This document shows positions 8,689-17,503 of a DNA stretch of 64,000 nucleotides, piece after piece. The notes under the pieces are model-generated. The model was not told where the DNA came from. It was given only the letters and a program-made list of their open reading frames with translations, and made no database searches. Each line of letters begins with the position of its first letter. Within the stretch, counting starts at the first letter, position 1. The translations under genes were made by a program, and so were the position numbers. Source of the DNA: CATOSD01 sp034422735 (GTDB taxonomy: Bacteria; Chloroflexota; Dehalococcoidia; Lucifugimonadales; CATOSD01); the NCBI GenBank assembly GCA_034422735.1, contig DAOUJL010000076.1, positions 21,356 through 85,355 of the forward strand, given 5' to 3'.

Positions 8689-10398
8689 ATGTCGCGCGCT
8701 AATCGCTACGCTCCACTCTTCGCAGGTATCGCAGCGCTATCATTGCTGCTGGTTCTAGCTGCGTGCAGTGACAACCAAGGGAAGGGCAATGAGCCTACCG
8801 CAACCTCCACCCCTACACCCGCTCCCAAACCTACTCCGACACCCTTTTACACTCCGACGGCCGCACCCGCCTTCGACGTTAAGGAGGCCAGGGCCGAGCT
8901 TGCCGCGGCCAAGGCGCGCTGGGAGGTTGGAGGGACGGCCGACTATGAACTGGGATCCCTTGTGTGGTGCCATTGCCCAGAAAGCAACAGGCCCCTCAAG
9001 TTCACGGTAAGAAACGGGGTAATCGAGTCGGCTATCGACCTGGAATCGGGCAGAGCGCTGACTGAAAGAGATTACAATAACACGTACACCTTCCACACAA
9101 TCAGCGATCGGTTCGACCAGATCGAGCGCGCCTTGAGTGACCCTCGGCCGGTCTACTATTTGATAGCAGAGTATCATCCCGAGCTAGGTTATCCCACATA
9201 TTTGGAAATCAATTATCAGGCTTATATGATTGGCGATGGCTTCGAATTGAAACGGCTCATCTACAAACCATTAGACCCTACGCCGCCTCCGGCGACGTCA
9301 ACGCTTTCGCTGGACGATGTGGTGACACCCACCCCCACAGTCACGCCTACGCCGGTCACGCCTACACCAGAACCCGTCTATGACGTTGAGGAGGCCAGGG
9401 CCGAGCTTGCCGCGGCCAGGGCGCGCTGGAGGGTCGGAGGGTCGACCGACTATGAACTGGAGTCCCTTGTGTCGTGCCCATGCCCAGAGAGCGACAGGCC
9501 CCTCAAGATCACTGTCAGAGGCGGGGTAATCGAGTCGGTTATCGACCTGGAATCGGGGAGATCGCTGACTGAAAGAGAATACAATGACACGTACACCTTC
9601 CATACAATTGGTGATCGGTTCGACCAGATCGAGGATGCTCTGCGTGACCCTTGGCCAGTCTACTATCTGAGAGCAGAGTATCATCCCACCCTGGGCTATC
9701 CCACATCTATGGCCATCATTTATAGGCATAATGTCAATATCGATGCATTCAGCTTGGAGCGGCTTATCTACAAACCATTAGACCCTTCGCCGCCCCCGGC
9801 GACGTCGACGCTTTCGCTGGACACGGAGGGTCGCCGCGCCAGCGTCTTGGGCCTGTTCTCCGGTGGCGACGCCATGCTCAGCATCGGTCCCGCCGCCACG
9901 GTGGAGGAGGTGCTCGAGCGCGGCCTGCGACTGGCGGGCGCTTCGCCGGTGCACTTGGCGTTCCGAGGGACGGCGGTCGCGAACTCCGCACGGTGCGACT
10001 GGAGGGGCATCGCCAGGACTGCCGGACAGCGAGCGGATGCGATACGGTACTGGCTGGAGCTGGACGCGGACGACGAAATACCGCACGCGGCATACTTGGA
10101 GGGGCTGTTTACGATAGCCCTGGACACATTGGACCCTAACTTCAGGGAGACGGCGAAGTCCAACTTCCTGGCAATCGCACGCGGAGGTCTGTCGGAGGAG
10201 TACCTGTTCCTGAGTTGCTTCGCCGACTACAGTGTGAGCGAGTATCTGCTGGGCACGGGTGCTGCGCCACTCCCACCAACAGGCCCGAGAAACCCCGAAA
10301 AAACCGTCACTTTCCCGCGCCACCCGTTCCCAGTCGTGTCTCACCCATTCTCACCCACGTCCCACCAGTTCCCATTCATGCGCCATTTCTCCCCATGA
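8689..10398 (+). CDS. Lipoprotein with two tandem DUF6174-like domains
   Basis: The signal peptide ends in a lipobox (LVLAACSD), so the mature 569-residue protein should be lipid-anchored outside the membrane. Two near-identical domains of about 150 residues (roughly 55-200 and 225-375) share EARAELAAA+ARW, YELxSLVxCxCPESxRPLK, GVIES.IDLESGR.LTER and RLIYKPLDP. Each keeps the C-x-C pair of DUF6174, and a TPTPTP linker separates them. A third region (about 385-530) resembles the N-terminal part of a longer secreted protein (VHLAFRGTAVANSARCDWRGIARTAGQR) and looks truncated. The last 35 residues or so (PEKTVTFPRHPFP...RHFSP) are encoded by a repeat shared with 61038-61210, so the native C-terminus has probably been replaced. 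It lies 15 bases after the protease gene. Confidence 0.8.
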   Translation: MSRANRYAPLFAGIAALSLLLVLAACSDNQGKGNEPTATSTPTPAPKPTPTPFYTPTAAPAFDVKEARAELAAAKARWEVGGTADYELGSLVWCHCPESNRPLKFTVRNGVIESAIDLESGRALTERDYNNTYTFHTISDRFDQIERALSDPRPVYYLIAEYHPELGYPTYLEINYQAYMIGDGFELKRLIYKPLDPTPPPATSTLSLDDVVTPTPTVTPTPVTPTPEPVYDVEEARAELAAARARWRVGGSTDYELESLVSCPCPESDRPLKITVRGGVIESVIDLESGRSLTEREYNDTYTFHTIGDRFDQIEDALRDPWPVYYLRAEYHPTLGYPTSMAIIYRHNVNIDAFSLERLIYKPLDPSPPPATSTLSLDTEGRRASVLGLFSGGDAMLSIGPAATVEEVLERGLRLAGASPVHLAFRGTAVANSARCDWRGIARTAGQRADAIRYWLELDADDEIPHAAYLEGLFTIALDTLDPNFRETAKSNFLAIARGGLSEEYLFLSCFADYSVSEYLLGTGAAPLPPTGPRNPEKTVTFPRHPFPVVSHPFSPTSHQFPFMRHFSP

Positions 10399-10461
10399 AT
10401 CCGCCTCAACCGCGCAACTTCGCCAGCCCCATTGATTTTACAGCACACACGTGCTATTTTC
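10292..10461 (+). repeat. Long intergenic repeat C, copy 1
   Basis: Repeat of about 170 bp. Its first 39 bases (10292-10330) are identical to 61038-61076. A variable C-rich middle follows, then a shared CGCCATTTCTCCCCA (10381 onward) and a similar end around GTGCTATTTTC. The copy runs through the 3' end of the DUF6174-like lipoprotein gene. Confidence 0.85.
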
Positions 10462-10508
10462 TACAGCATAGGCACTGCGGCAACCCTTCAGAGGTCGTGA
10501 TTGTCAAA

Positions 10509-10554
10509 GTCCCTTCCCCCTCGCAGGGGGAAGGTAAGGTTAGGATGGGGGTGA
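10509..10554 (+). repeat. Hairpin-tail repeat family A, copy 1
   Basis: Family A is a 9-bp perfect hairpin (CCTTCCCCC, 4-5 base loop, GGGGGAAGG) preceded by GTC and followed by the tail TTAGGATGGGGGTGA. This copy has an extra TAAGG before the tail. There is no T-run, so it is not a classical terminator. Confidence 0.9.
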
Positions 10555-10575
10555 CAACGAGGGCGCTACCGCTCA

Positions 10576-10616
10576 GTCCCCTCTCCCTTGATGGGAGAGG
10601 GTCAGGGTGAGGGTGA
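10576..10616 (+). repeat. Hairpin-tail repeat family B, copy 1
   Basis: Family B has the same architecture as family A but a CCCTCTCCC/GGGAGAGGG stem (loop TTGAT here) and the tail TCAGGGTGAGGGTGA. It sits 22 bases after family A copy 1 and in the same orientation. Confidence 0.9.
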
Positions 10617-10730
10617 AGACTCGACCACCTCCACCTTCTGCCACATTCTGCGCAATGCGCGTGACGAACCTTAACAACTTGGCTAACAGAAAGTGACATG
10701 AACACCAGCCGCCCAGCTACGGAATGTGCG

Positions 10731-10755
10731 GAATGTAGCAGAACTGAGCAGATTT
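10731..10755 (+). repeat. Short repeat D, copy 1
   Basis: About 25 bp (GAATGTAGCAGAACTGAG then CAGATTT), matching 61470-61494 with two differences and, like that copy, lying directly upstream of a family B element. Confidence 0.7.
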
Positions 10756-10788
10756 TTCGTAAGGCCCCGCCCAAAGACCCTTCCGCTT

Positions 10789-10834
10789 GTTCCCTCTCCC
10801 TCGATGGGAGAGGGCTAGGGTGAGGGTGAGGGTG
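10789..10834 (+). repeat. Hairpin-tail repeat family B, copy 2
   Basis: Stem CCCTCTCCC/GGGAGAGGG with loop TCGAT. The tail is extended by an extra GAGGGT unit. Plus orientation. Confidence 0.9.
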
Positions 10835-10918
10835 ACGACGCGAGCGCAGCCTCTGTCATTCCGAGCGCAGCCGAGGAATCCAAGCCCCCCCGAGAAACCC
10901 CTCAGAAGACCCTCGGAC

Positions 10919-10947
10919 TTGACAACAGCCTCTTGTTCAATAATACT
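10919..10947 (+). promoter_or_regulatory. Putative promoter of oppD/oppF pair
   Basis: TTGACA (10919-10924) lies 17 bases before AATACT (10942-10947). The site is about 45 bases upstream of the ATG at 10991 and lies downstream of the repeat island. Confidence 0.5.
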
Positions 10948-10990
10948 TCCCCACACAGTGAACCAGGCTAGGAGACTGGAGGGGAGGCCT

Positions 10991-11995
10991 ATGGCTAATC
11001 TACTTGAAGTTAGGGACCTCGCGACCTACTTCTTCACCCAGGACGGCGTCGTCAAGGCGGTAGACGGCATCAGCTACTACCTCGAAGAAGGCGAGGTGCT
11101 GGGTATAGTAGGAGAGAGCGGCTGCGGCAAGAGCGTCAGCGCCCTCTCGGTTATGCGCCTGGTCGCCAATCCTCCGGGCAGAACCGTAAACGGCGAGGTG
11201 ATCTTCGATGGCGAGGACATCCTCCGGGTAGACGAAGCCGAGATGCGGCACATCCGGGGCAACCGAATCGCCATGGTGTTCCAGGAGCCCATGACCTCGC
11301 TCAACCCGGTGCTCACCATCGGCCGGCAGTTGACCGAGACGCTGGAGCTTCACCAGGGCATGTCCCGGGCGCAGGCCCAGACCAGGGCGGGAGAGCTGCT
11401 CGACATGGTCGGCATCCCCGACGCGGCGGCCCGCCTTCGAGACTACCCCCACCAGTTCAGCGGCGGCATGAGGCAGAGGGTGATGATCGCGATGGCCCTG
11501 AGCTGCGACCCCAGGCTCATCATCGCCGACGAGCCCACCACCGCGCTCGACGTCACGATCCAGGCCCAGATCCTGGAGCTCATGCGCGACCTGTCGCGCG
11601 AACTCGGCACCGCCATGATCATCATCACCCACAACCTCGGCGTGGTCGCGCGCTACGCCGACAGGGTGAACGTGATGTACGCGGGCAAGATCATCGAGAC
11701 CGGCTCCTCGGAGGAGATCTATCACAACCCCAGGCACCCCTACACCCTGGGCCTGCTCAACTCCGTTCCGCGCCTGGACGAGACCCGGCGCGTGAAGCTG
11801 GACCCCATCGAGGGCCTGCCCCCCGACCTCATCGACCTGCCGCCCGGCTGCAGCTTCGCGCCGCGCTGCAAGTACGTATACGACAGGTGCCTGCAGGAAA
11901 GCCCGGAACTGGAGGAAGTTCTGGAAGGACACACGGCGGCCTGCTGGCGATTCAGGGAAATTCGCGAACTAGCCGCGGCGGCCAGCGCCGGCTAA
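10991..11995 (+). CDS. oppD: Oligopeptide/dipeptide ABC transporter ATP-binding protein (OppD/DppD type)
   Basis: This 334-residue ABC ATPase has Walker A GESGCGKS (41-48), a Q-loop in MVFQEPMTSLNP, signature FSGGMRQRV, Walker B LIIADEPTTALD and a switch His in IITHNLG. The C-terminal oligopeptide-transporter extension carries conserved cysteines (PPGCSFAPRC...DRC...AACW). The ATG at 10991 was chosen because a GGAGGGGAGG ribosome site precedes it; the upstream extension of the frame is repeat-encoded. It should power uptake of peptides, nickel or other small solutes through a heterodimer with the next gene, 12 bases downstream. No permease or binding protein is encoded nearby, so its partners are elsewhere. 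Confidence 0.92.
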   Translation: MANLLEVRDLATYFFTQDGVVKAVDGISYYLEEGEVLGIVGESGCGKSVSALSVMRLVANPPGRTVNGEVIFDGEDILRVDEAEMRHIRGNRIAMVFQEPMTSLNPVLTIGRQLTETLELHQGMSRAQAQTRAGELLDMVGIPDAAARLRDYPHQFSGGMRQRVMIAMALSCDPRLIIADEPTTALDVTIQAQILELMRDLSRELGTAMIIITHNLGVVARYADRVNVMYAGKIIETGSSEEIYHNPRHPYTLGLLNSVPRLDETRRVKLDPIEGLPPDLIDLPPGCSFAPRCKYVYDRCLQESPELEEVLEGHTAACWRFREIRELAAAASAG

Positions 11996-12007
11996 GGAGA
12001 CGACCAC

Positions 12008-13042
12008 ATGGTAGAAACTGAAAGCAGGAACGGCGGCCCCTCCGACGAGGTGCTGCTCGAGGTCAAAGACCTCGCTATGCACTTTCCCGTTACGTCGGGA
12101 ATCATATTCCAGCGCACGGTCGGGCACGTCAAGGCCGTGGACGGCGTAAGCTTCTCCATCAAGCGCGGTGAGACGCTGGGCCTGGTGGGCGAGAGCGGCT
12201 GCGGCAAGACCACCACCGGACGCTGCATCCTCCAGCTCTACAAGCCCACCGCGGGCGACGTCTACTTCGAAGGCGAAAACCTGAACGAGCTGGACGGCTC
12301 CGCCATGCGCGCCATGCGCCGCAAGATCCAGGTGATCTTCCAGGACCCCTACGGCTCGCTCAACCCGCGCATGACCTGCGGCGACATCGTCGGCGAGCCC
12401 CTCGTGGTGCACAAGCTCACCTCGGGCAAGGGCGAGTACAGGGACAGGGTCGCCGAGCTCCTACAGGTCGTGGGCCTGAACCCCTACATGGCAGACCGCT
12501 ACCCGCACGAGTTCAGCGGCGGCCAGAGACAGCGCATCGGAATCGCCCGGGCGCTCGCGGTGAACCCGAGCTTCATCGTCTGCGACGAGCCGGTCTCCGC
12601 GCTGGACGTGTCCATCCAGGCGCAGGTTATCAACCTGCTCGAAGACCTCCAGGAGCAGTTCGGTCTCACGTACCTGTTCATCGCCCACGACCTGTCCGTG
12701 GTGCGCCACATCAGCGACCGCGTGGCCGTGATGTACCTGGGACACATCGTCGAGATCGCCGACCGCCTGGAGCTGTACGACAACCCGCTGCACCCGTACA
12801 CGCGGGCGCTGCTCTCCGCCGTGCCGATCCCCGACCCCGTCGTGGAGGCGCAGCGCGAGCGCATCATCCTCCAGGGCGACGTGCCCAGCCCCAGGAACCC
12901 ACCCGAAGGCTGCGTGTTCCACACCCGCTGCCCCGTGATGATCGACGACTGCCGCGCCGGCATCCCCGAGCTGCGCGAAGTCAGCCCCGACCACTGGGTC
13001 GCCTGCATCCGCGCCGACGGCTACGGCGAGCCTTCCTTCTAG
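12008..13042 (+). CDS. oppF: Oligopeptide/dipeptide ABC transporter ATP-binding protein (OppF/DppF type)
   Basis: This 344-residue ABC ATPase has Walker A GESGCGKT, VIFQDPYGSLNPRM, signature FSGGQRQRIGIARAL, Walker B FIVCDEPVSALD and FIAHDLSVVRH. It also has the C-terminal Cys-containing module (EGCVFHTRCPVMIDDC...WVAC). DPYGSLNPRM is typical of the F-type rather than the D-type subunit. It is the second gene of an operon with oppD; a 12-base gap holds AAGGAG directly before the ATG. A strong hairpin follows the stop, so the unit probably ends here. The transported substrate is not predictable from the ATPases alone. Confidence 0.92.
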   Translation: MVETESRNGGPSDEVLLEVKDLAMHFPVTSGIIFQRTVGHVKAVDGVSFSIKRGETLGLVGESGCGKTTTGRCILQLYKPTAGDVYFEGENLNELDGSAMRAMRRKIQVIFQDPYGSLNPRMTCGDIVGEPLVVHKLTSGKGEYRDRVAELLQVVGLNPYMADRYPHEFSGGQRQRIGIARALAVNPSFIVCDEPVSALDVSIQAQVINLLEDLQEQFGLTYLFIAHDLSVVRHISDRVAVMYLGHIVEIADRLELYDNPLHPYTRALLSAVPIPDPVVEAQRERIILQGDVPSPRNPPEGCVFHTRCPVMIDDCRAGIPELREVSPDHWVACIRADGYGEPSF

Positions 13043-13070
13043 GCAAGCCCGCAAACCGAGCACAAAAGGG

Positions 13071-13093
13071 GGGCAGGTCTCCCGGACCTGCCC
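13071..13093 (+). terminator. Hairpin downstream of oppF
   Basis: A perfect 9-bp stem GGGCAGGTC/GACCTGCCC with a 5-base loop, followed by TTACTCATT. The T-tract is weak but the position 28 bases after the oppF stop fits transcription termination. Confidence 0.6.
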
Positions 13094-13102
13094 TTACTCA
13101 TT

Positions 13103-13126
13103 GTCCCTTCCCCCTTGACGGGGGAA
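13103..13126 (+). repeat. Family A repeat, partial copy (tail lost)
   Basis: Hairpin CCTTCCCCCTTGACGGGGGAA is present but the last stem bases and the TTAGGATGGGGGTG tail are missing. It lies 16 bases before a full copy. Confidence 0.8.
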
Positions 13127-13141
13127 CTGGGTCGACTACTA

Positions 13142-13181
13142 GTCCCTTCCCCCTCGCAGGGGGAAGGTTAGGATGGGGGTG
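13142..13181 (+). repeat. Hairpin-tail repeat family A, copy 2
   Basis: Canonical copy with loop TCGCA and tail TTAGGATGGGGGTG, between convergent genes. Confidence 0.92.
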
Positions 13182-13204
13182 CAGGGTCCAAGGTACCCGC
13201 CCCC

Positions 13205-14803
13205 CTACGGGTCGATGAGCACGCCCGGGTTGAGCACGCCGTTCGGGTCCACCGCGCGCTTGGCCGCGCGCAGCGCCATCGCGAACGGCTCCGGCCTCTG
13301 CTCGTCGTACCACGGGCGGTGCTGACGCCCCACGGCGTGGTGGTGCGTGATGGTCCCACCCGCCTTCATGATTGCGTCGGACGCCGCCTTCTTGATGTCG
13401 GCCATCTGCCGCGCCGCAGACCCGGCCCTGTACAGCCCGGCGAACGTGTAGTACGGCGCGGGGCCGTCCGGGTACACGTGAGTGAAACGGCAGTTCAGCG
13501 TGCCGCCGCCGCACACCTCGTCCAGGGCGCGCATCGTAGCCTCCCGCACCGCATGGTCGAAGTCGGGCCAGCGGTCCCAGGTGATCGCCGTCTCGAAGGT
13601 GCCGCCCACCAGTCCCAGCCCGTCGGACAGGCCGCCCCCGATGTTGATGAACGAGTTGCGCCACGCGCCTGCGGCCCCGCTTCTGCCGGTGGGTCTCCCC
13701 GTGCCGTCCGAGATGGCGATCTCCTCGTCGTCTATCCGGCCGCCCGCGGCCCGGGCGATGTCGACCGCCGCCCTCATCGGCCAGTCCTGCGGCGTCTCGG
13801 CCGACTCGAACCCGATTATCAGCAACGCCCGCGTGCCGCCCAGCCCGGCGCCCTCCCGCGCCAGCTCCGGGTCCAGCAGCCGCAGGTTGGCCGGCCACAG
13901 CTTGGCCTGGGCTATCTGGCGCGTCGCATCGTAGCCGGCCTCCCACGACGGAAACTCCACGCCGGCGGTCGCCCTGAAGACGGGCCGCTTCTGAATGCGC
14001 ACCCACGACTCGGTTATGATGCCCAGGATGCCCTCGCTGCCGATGGCGAGCCGGTCGGGGCTGGGTCCCGCGCCGCTTCCCGGCAGACGCCGCGACTCCC
14101 ACCAGCCGGACGGCGTTAGCATACGCACCGACTCCACGAAGTCGTCGATGTGGGTGTGGTTGGTGGCGTAGTGGCCCCCGGATCGGGTGGCGATCCAGCC
14201 GCCCAGCGTGGAGCCGGTGAAGCTCTGCGGAAAGTGGCGCAGAGTGAAGCCGCTGGGCCGGAGCTGGTCTTCCAGGGCGGGCCCGAACACGCCGGCCTGG
14301 ATGCGCGCCGCCCTGGACACGCCGTCGATCTCCAGCACCCTGTCGAAGCGGCTCATGTCGATGGTAACGATGCCGTCGCAGCCCTCCGGGGGCGTGACTC
14401 CCTCGACCACTGACGACCCGCCGCCGTAGGGAATGGTGGCGTAGCCGCCGTTCGAGCACCACTCCAGGCAGGCCTCCAGCTCGTCGTCGCTGGAGGGATA
14501 AGCCACCACATCCGGCGGGTTCGGAAACTCGCCGAACACCGCGCGCTCCTTGTCCGCGCCGTAGGAGTGAGCGGCGCGCTCGTGATTGTCGGCGAAGCAG
14601 AAGCCGGCGATAGTGGCCGGAGGCGTAACTCGCGGCGGTCGCAGCCGCAGATCGCGCGCCCTGGGAATCGGCGGGGGCGTGAGCGACACGCCCAGCTTCT
14701 CCGAAAGCCCTTTCGCGTACTCGGCGCGCTGCGCGTCGGTGGGCTCGTCCGCCTCCAGCCCCCAGGTCCAGATGCTGCGTCTCGGCAGTGTCGGCAAGGC
14801 CAC
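13205..14803 (-). CDS. FAD-binding oxidase, alkyldihydroxyacetonephosphate synthase-like
   Basis: This 532-residue protein has the PCMH/VAO FAD-binding layout. GGYATIPYGGGSSVVEGV (about 120-137) contacts the FAD pyrophosphate. QSFTGSTLGGWIATRSGGHY and GSEGILGIITE complete the FAD site. A C-terminal cap ends in HHHAVGRQH (about 488) and RAVDPNGVLNPGVL. The His-rich HHH motif and the TGSTLGGWIATRS block are characteristic of the AGPS/ether-lipid synthase-like branch. Related proteins oxidise diverse hydroxy acids, and the substrate is uncertain. The GTG start at 14803 is supported by AAAGGAGG with a 6-base spacer. Multiple FAD-linked oxidases are a known expansion in SAR202-type Chloroflexota, which fits the second one at 34527. 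Confidence 0.87.
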   Translation of the reverse strand: MALPTLPRRSIWTWGLEADEPTDAQRAEYAKGLSEKLGVSLTPPPIPRARDLRLRPPRVTPPATIAGFCFADNHERAAHSYGADKERAVFGEFPNPPDVVAYPSSDDELEACLEWCSNGGYATIPYGGGSSVVEGVTPPEGCDGIVTIDMSRFDRVLEIDGVSRAARIQAGVFGPALEDQLRPSGFTLRHFPQSFTGSTLGGWIATRSGGHYATNHTHIDDFVESVRMLTPSGWWESRRLPGSGAGPSPDRLAIGSEGILGIITESWVRIQKRPVFRATAGVEFPSWEAGYDATRQIAQAKLWPANLRLLDPELAREGAGLGGTRALLIIGFESAETPQDWPMRAAVDIARAAGGRIDDEEIAISDGTGRPTGRSGAAGAWRNSFINIGGGLSDGLGLVGGTFETAITWDRWPDFDHAVREATMRALDEVCGGGTLNCRFTHVYPDGPAPYYTFAGLYRAGSAARQMADIKKAASDAIMKAGGTITHHHAVGRQHRPWYDEQRPEPFAMALRAAKRAVDPNGVLNPGVLIDP

Positions 14804-14880
14804 GTGTGCCCTCCTTTGCGCTCGTCGAGTGTGTGCGGGTGGGAGTGCATTGTAGCATCCACCGGTAGGCCGGCAAACGC

Positions 14881-14909
14881 GGAGGGACAGGCCCGTGGCC
14901 TGCCCCTCC
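14881..14909 (-). terminator. Hairpin downstream of ftsZ
   Basis: The interrupted inverted repeat GGAGGGACAGGCC / GGCCTGCCCCTCC with a 3-base loop lies 43 bases past the ftsZ stop. It has no clear T-run and is symmetrical, so it could act on either strand. Confidence 0.5.
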
Positions 14910-14951
14910 TATAGCGTTGTTGGCGCTGGGGCTATGGCAAGCCCCATTCGC

Positions 14952-16079
14952 TTACTGCAAGTTGATGTCGGACGGGTTGCTCGCGCGCACCTTGGTGTGC
15001 CTCCGGAGCACCGGCGGCAGGTCGATCCGCAGGAAGTCGGGGATGTTGTTGTCCCCGGCCTTGCCGTTGGGCAGCGCCTCTTCCAGCAGGTGCTTGAGTT
15101 GCTCGTCGCGGTCATACGAGAGCTCGCCGCTTGCGAAGCCGGTGGCGATGATGGTGAGCTTGATCTCGTTCTCCATCTTGGAGTCGGTAACCATGCCGAA
15201 GATGATGTTGGCCTCGGAGTCCACCTTTCGCTGGATGACCTCGGCGGCCTCGTGCAACTCCATCAGCTTCAGGTCGCTGCCGCCGGTTATGTTGAAGAGC
15301 ACGCCGCGCGCGCCGTCGATCGACACGTCCAGCAACGGGTTGGAGATGGCGCGCTGGGCGGCCTCGCGCGCTCTGTGCTCGCCGATGCCCCAGCCTATGG
15401 ACATCCACGCGGGGCCGGCGTCCTGCATAATGGCCTGGATGTCGGCGAAGTCGAGGTTGATCTCTCCGGGCACGGTGACGAGCTCGGCAATGGACTGGAC
15501 GCCCATGCGCAGCACGTCGTCGGCCAGCCGGAAGGCGTTCTCAGCGGTGATCTCCTCCTCGCAGATTACGCGAAGGCGCTCGTTGGGAATGGCCAGCAGG
15601 GTGTCCGTGTGCTGCTTGAGGCGGTTGATGCCGTCCTCGGCCACCTGCGAGCGGCGCAGACCCTCGAAGTCGAACGGGCGCGTCACCACGCCGACGGTCA
15701 GCGCGCCGGTCTCTTTGGCGAGCTGCGCCGCAACCGGAGCCGCGCCCGTGCCGGTTCCGCCGCCCATGCCCGCCGCGATGAACACCATGTCGGCGTCGCA
15801 CATCGCCTCGTACAGCTCTTCCCTGCTCTCCTCGGCCGAGCGCATGCCCAGGTCCGGGTTGCCGCCGACGCCCTTGCCGCCGGTGAGATGCTCTCCGACT
15901 CGTATCCTCATGGGCACGTCGCACCGCTCGAGCGCCTGGTCGTCGGTGTTGACGACCATGTACTCCACGCCCGGTATGCGCTCTCTGTACATCCTGGAGA
16001 CGGCGTTCGAGCCACCCCCTCCTACGCCTACGACCTTAATCCGCGCCACCGAATCGGGGTGCGTGTTGCTGACCGCCAT
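14952..16079 (-). CDS. ftsZ: Cell division protein FtsZ
   Basis: This 375-residue tubulin homologue forms the cytokinetic ring. KVVGVGGGGSNAV (15-27) is the nucleotide loop, GGGTGTG (106-112) the tubulin signature, and NLDFAD (208-213) the synergy loop. A C-terminal NIPDFLR matches the FtsA-binding consensus, followed by about 20 further residues. ATG 16079 was preferred over the longer frame because GGGAGGG precedes it at 5-7 bases. It is the last gene of rsmH-ftsA-ftsZ, 82 bases after ftsA. It is a separate, orthodox FtsZ, so the GTPase at 5358-6941 must do something else. Confidence 0.97.
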   Translation of the reverse strand: MAVSNTHPDSVARIKVVGVGGGGSNAVSRMYRERIPGVEYMVVNTDDQALERCDVPMRIRVGEHLTGGKGVGGNPDLGMRSAEESREELYEAMCDADMVFIAAGMGGGTGTGAAPVAAQLAKETGALTVGVVTRPFDFEGLRRSQVAEDGINRLKQHTDTLLAIPNERLRVICEEEITAENAFRLADDVLRMGVQSIAELVTVPGEINLDFADIQAIMQDAGPAWMSIGWGIGEHRAREAAQRAISNPLLDVSIDGARGVLFNITGGSDLKLMELHEAAEVIQRKVDSEANIIFGMVTDSKMENEIKLTIIATGFASGELSYDRDEQLKHLLEEALPNGKAGDNNIPDFLRIDLPPVLRRHTKVRASNPSDINLQ

Positions 16080-16161
16080 TATGTCCCTCCCTTTTGTGTT
16101 GCCCCTGGTTGCTGCTTTGTATCGTGGCATCCGTTCCAGATACCGGGTTCGAGATGTTTCG

Positions 16162-17472
16162 CTAGTTCCTCAAAGCCCTGAACGGCCTGGTGAAGAAGGA
16201 CCCTGCCCCGCTTTTGCCATTGGCGCCGTTCGTTTTGCCGTTGCCGTTGCCGTTGGTGTGGCCGTTGCCGTTGCCATTGGCGTGAGGGACGCTGCTGCTG
16301 TGAGCGCAGTTTCCATTGCCGGATTCGGCCTGGTCTGCCGCCCAGAGCAGTATGCCCGCGCTGGTGGAAAACGACGGAGCCCTCAGGCCGTCGGGCATGC
16401 CGACGTTGCCGTTCGGCGCGCCGATTCGTATGTTCGAACTGACCATCCTGCGCATCAGCTCGAGCAGCCCGGGCATAAGCGAAGCTCCGCCCGTAAGCAC
16501 GATCCTCGCGTCGAAAGTGTTGCGAATGCCCGCGTCTATGAGCTTCATCTTGATGATCTCCGCAAGCTCCGCCGCGCGCTCACGCGTGAGCTGGCAGATA
16601 TCGTGCAGGTGGACCCTCCGCTCTCTCGCCGGGCCAAGCACCTGGATCGTAATCTCCTCGTGGGCCGAGGCGCCTGCGGGGTCGGTGTGGGCGTGTTCCA
16701 GCTTTACACTCTCGGCCGTGGCGTACGAAGTGTCGTACATCAGCGCGATGTCGTTCGTGAAGTGGAAGCCGCCCACACCTATCGCTGTGGTGTAATGCGG
16801 CAATCCGTTGCGGAACACCACCATGTCGGTGGTGCCGCCGCCGATGTCGACCAGGGCGACTACCCCCTGCCGTTCGGCAGGATGCAGCACGGCTCGGCCG
16901 CTCGCCAGCGGCTCCAGCACCAGCCCATCCACCTCAATCTCCGCCTGTCGGACCGAGGCCATGAGCATGTCGACAAGTCCCTTGGCGCCCGAAATGACGT
17001 GCGTGGTCACGTCCATGCTGTTGGTGTGCATGCCGACAGGGCTGATGATGCCGGAGTTGCCGTCCAGCGTGTAGCTTGTAGAGAGCGCGTGAATGATGGT
17101 CCGGCCGGGGACCTCGGCGGCCTCGGCCACCTTCAGCGGCACGAGCGCCATGTCGTCGGTGGAGATGACGCCCTTCTGCCCCACCCAGTCCATCGTGTCC
17201 GTTCGATTGGTGAATTCGATGTGGGCGCCGGTGACTCCGACGTATGCCGACCTTATATCGACGCCGACAGACTTCTGGACGTCGGCCACCGCCACGCGTA
17301 TCGCCCTAGCCGTCGCCTCTACGTCGTAGACTACGCCTTTCCTGAGCCCCTCGCACGGCACTACGCTATACGCCAAGACTTCTGGGTCTGCATAGCCGTC
17401 CTTGACTCCGACGACGACGCAAACCTTGGTTGTACCTACGTCGATCGCGGTTATCAGTCTTGGGTTTGCCAT
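16162..17472 (-). CDS. ftsA: Cell division protein FtsA
   Basis: This 436-residue actin-like ATPase tethers FtsZ to the membrane. AIDVGTTKVCVVVG is the phosphate-1 motif, LVDIGGGTTDMVVF phosphate-2, and VLTGGASLMPGL the adenosine motif. The 1C domain is present around 85-165. A low-complexity Asn/Gly linker (NGNGNGHTNGNGNGKTNG; bases about 16215-16290, a GGCAAC-type microsatellite) separates the ATPase from a C-terminal amphipathic-looking segment (SFFTRPFRALRN) that should insert in the membrane. It lies 31 bases after rsmH and upstream of ftsZ, as in a reduced dcw cluster. Confidence 0.95.
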   Translation of the reverse strand: MANPRLITAIDVGTTKVCVVVGVKDGYADPEVLAYSVVPCEGLRKGVVYDVEATARAIRVAVADVQKSVGVDIRSAYVGVTGAHIEFTNRTDTMDWVGQKGVISTDDMALVPLKVAEAAEVPGRTIIHALSTSYTLDGNSGIISPVGMHTNSMDVTTHVISGAKGLVDMLMASVRQAEIEVDGLVLEPLASGRAVLHPAERQGVVALVDIGGGTTDMVVFRNGLPHYTTAIGVGGFHFTNDIALMYDTSYATAESVKLEHAHTDPAGASAHEEITIQVLGPARERRVHLHDICQLTRERAAELAEIIKMKLIDAGIRNTFDARIVLTGGASLMPGLLELMRRMVSSNIRIGAPNGNVGMPDGLRAPSFSTSAGILLWAADQAESGNGNCAHSSSVPHANGNGNGHTNGNGNGKTNGANGKSGAGSFFTRPFRALRN

Positions 17473-17503
17473 GAGTTCCTACCTCTATACCGTTGTACCG
17501 GAT

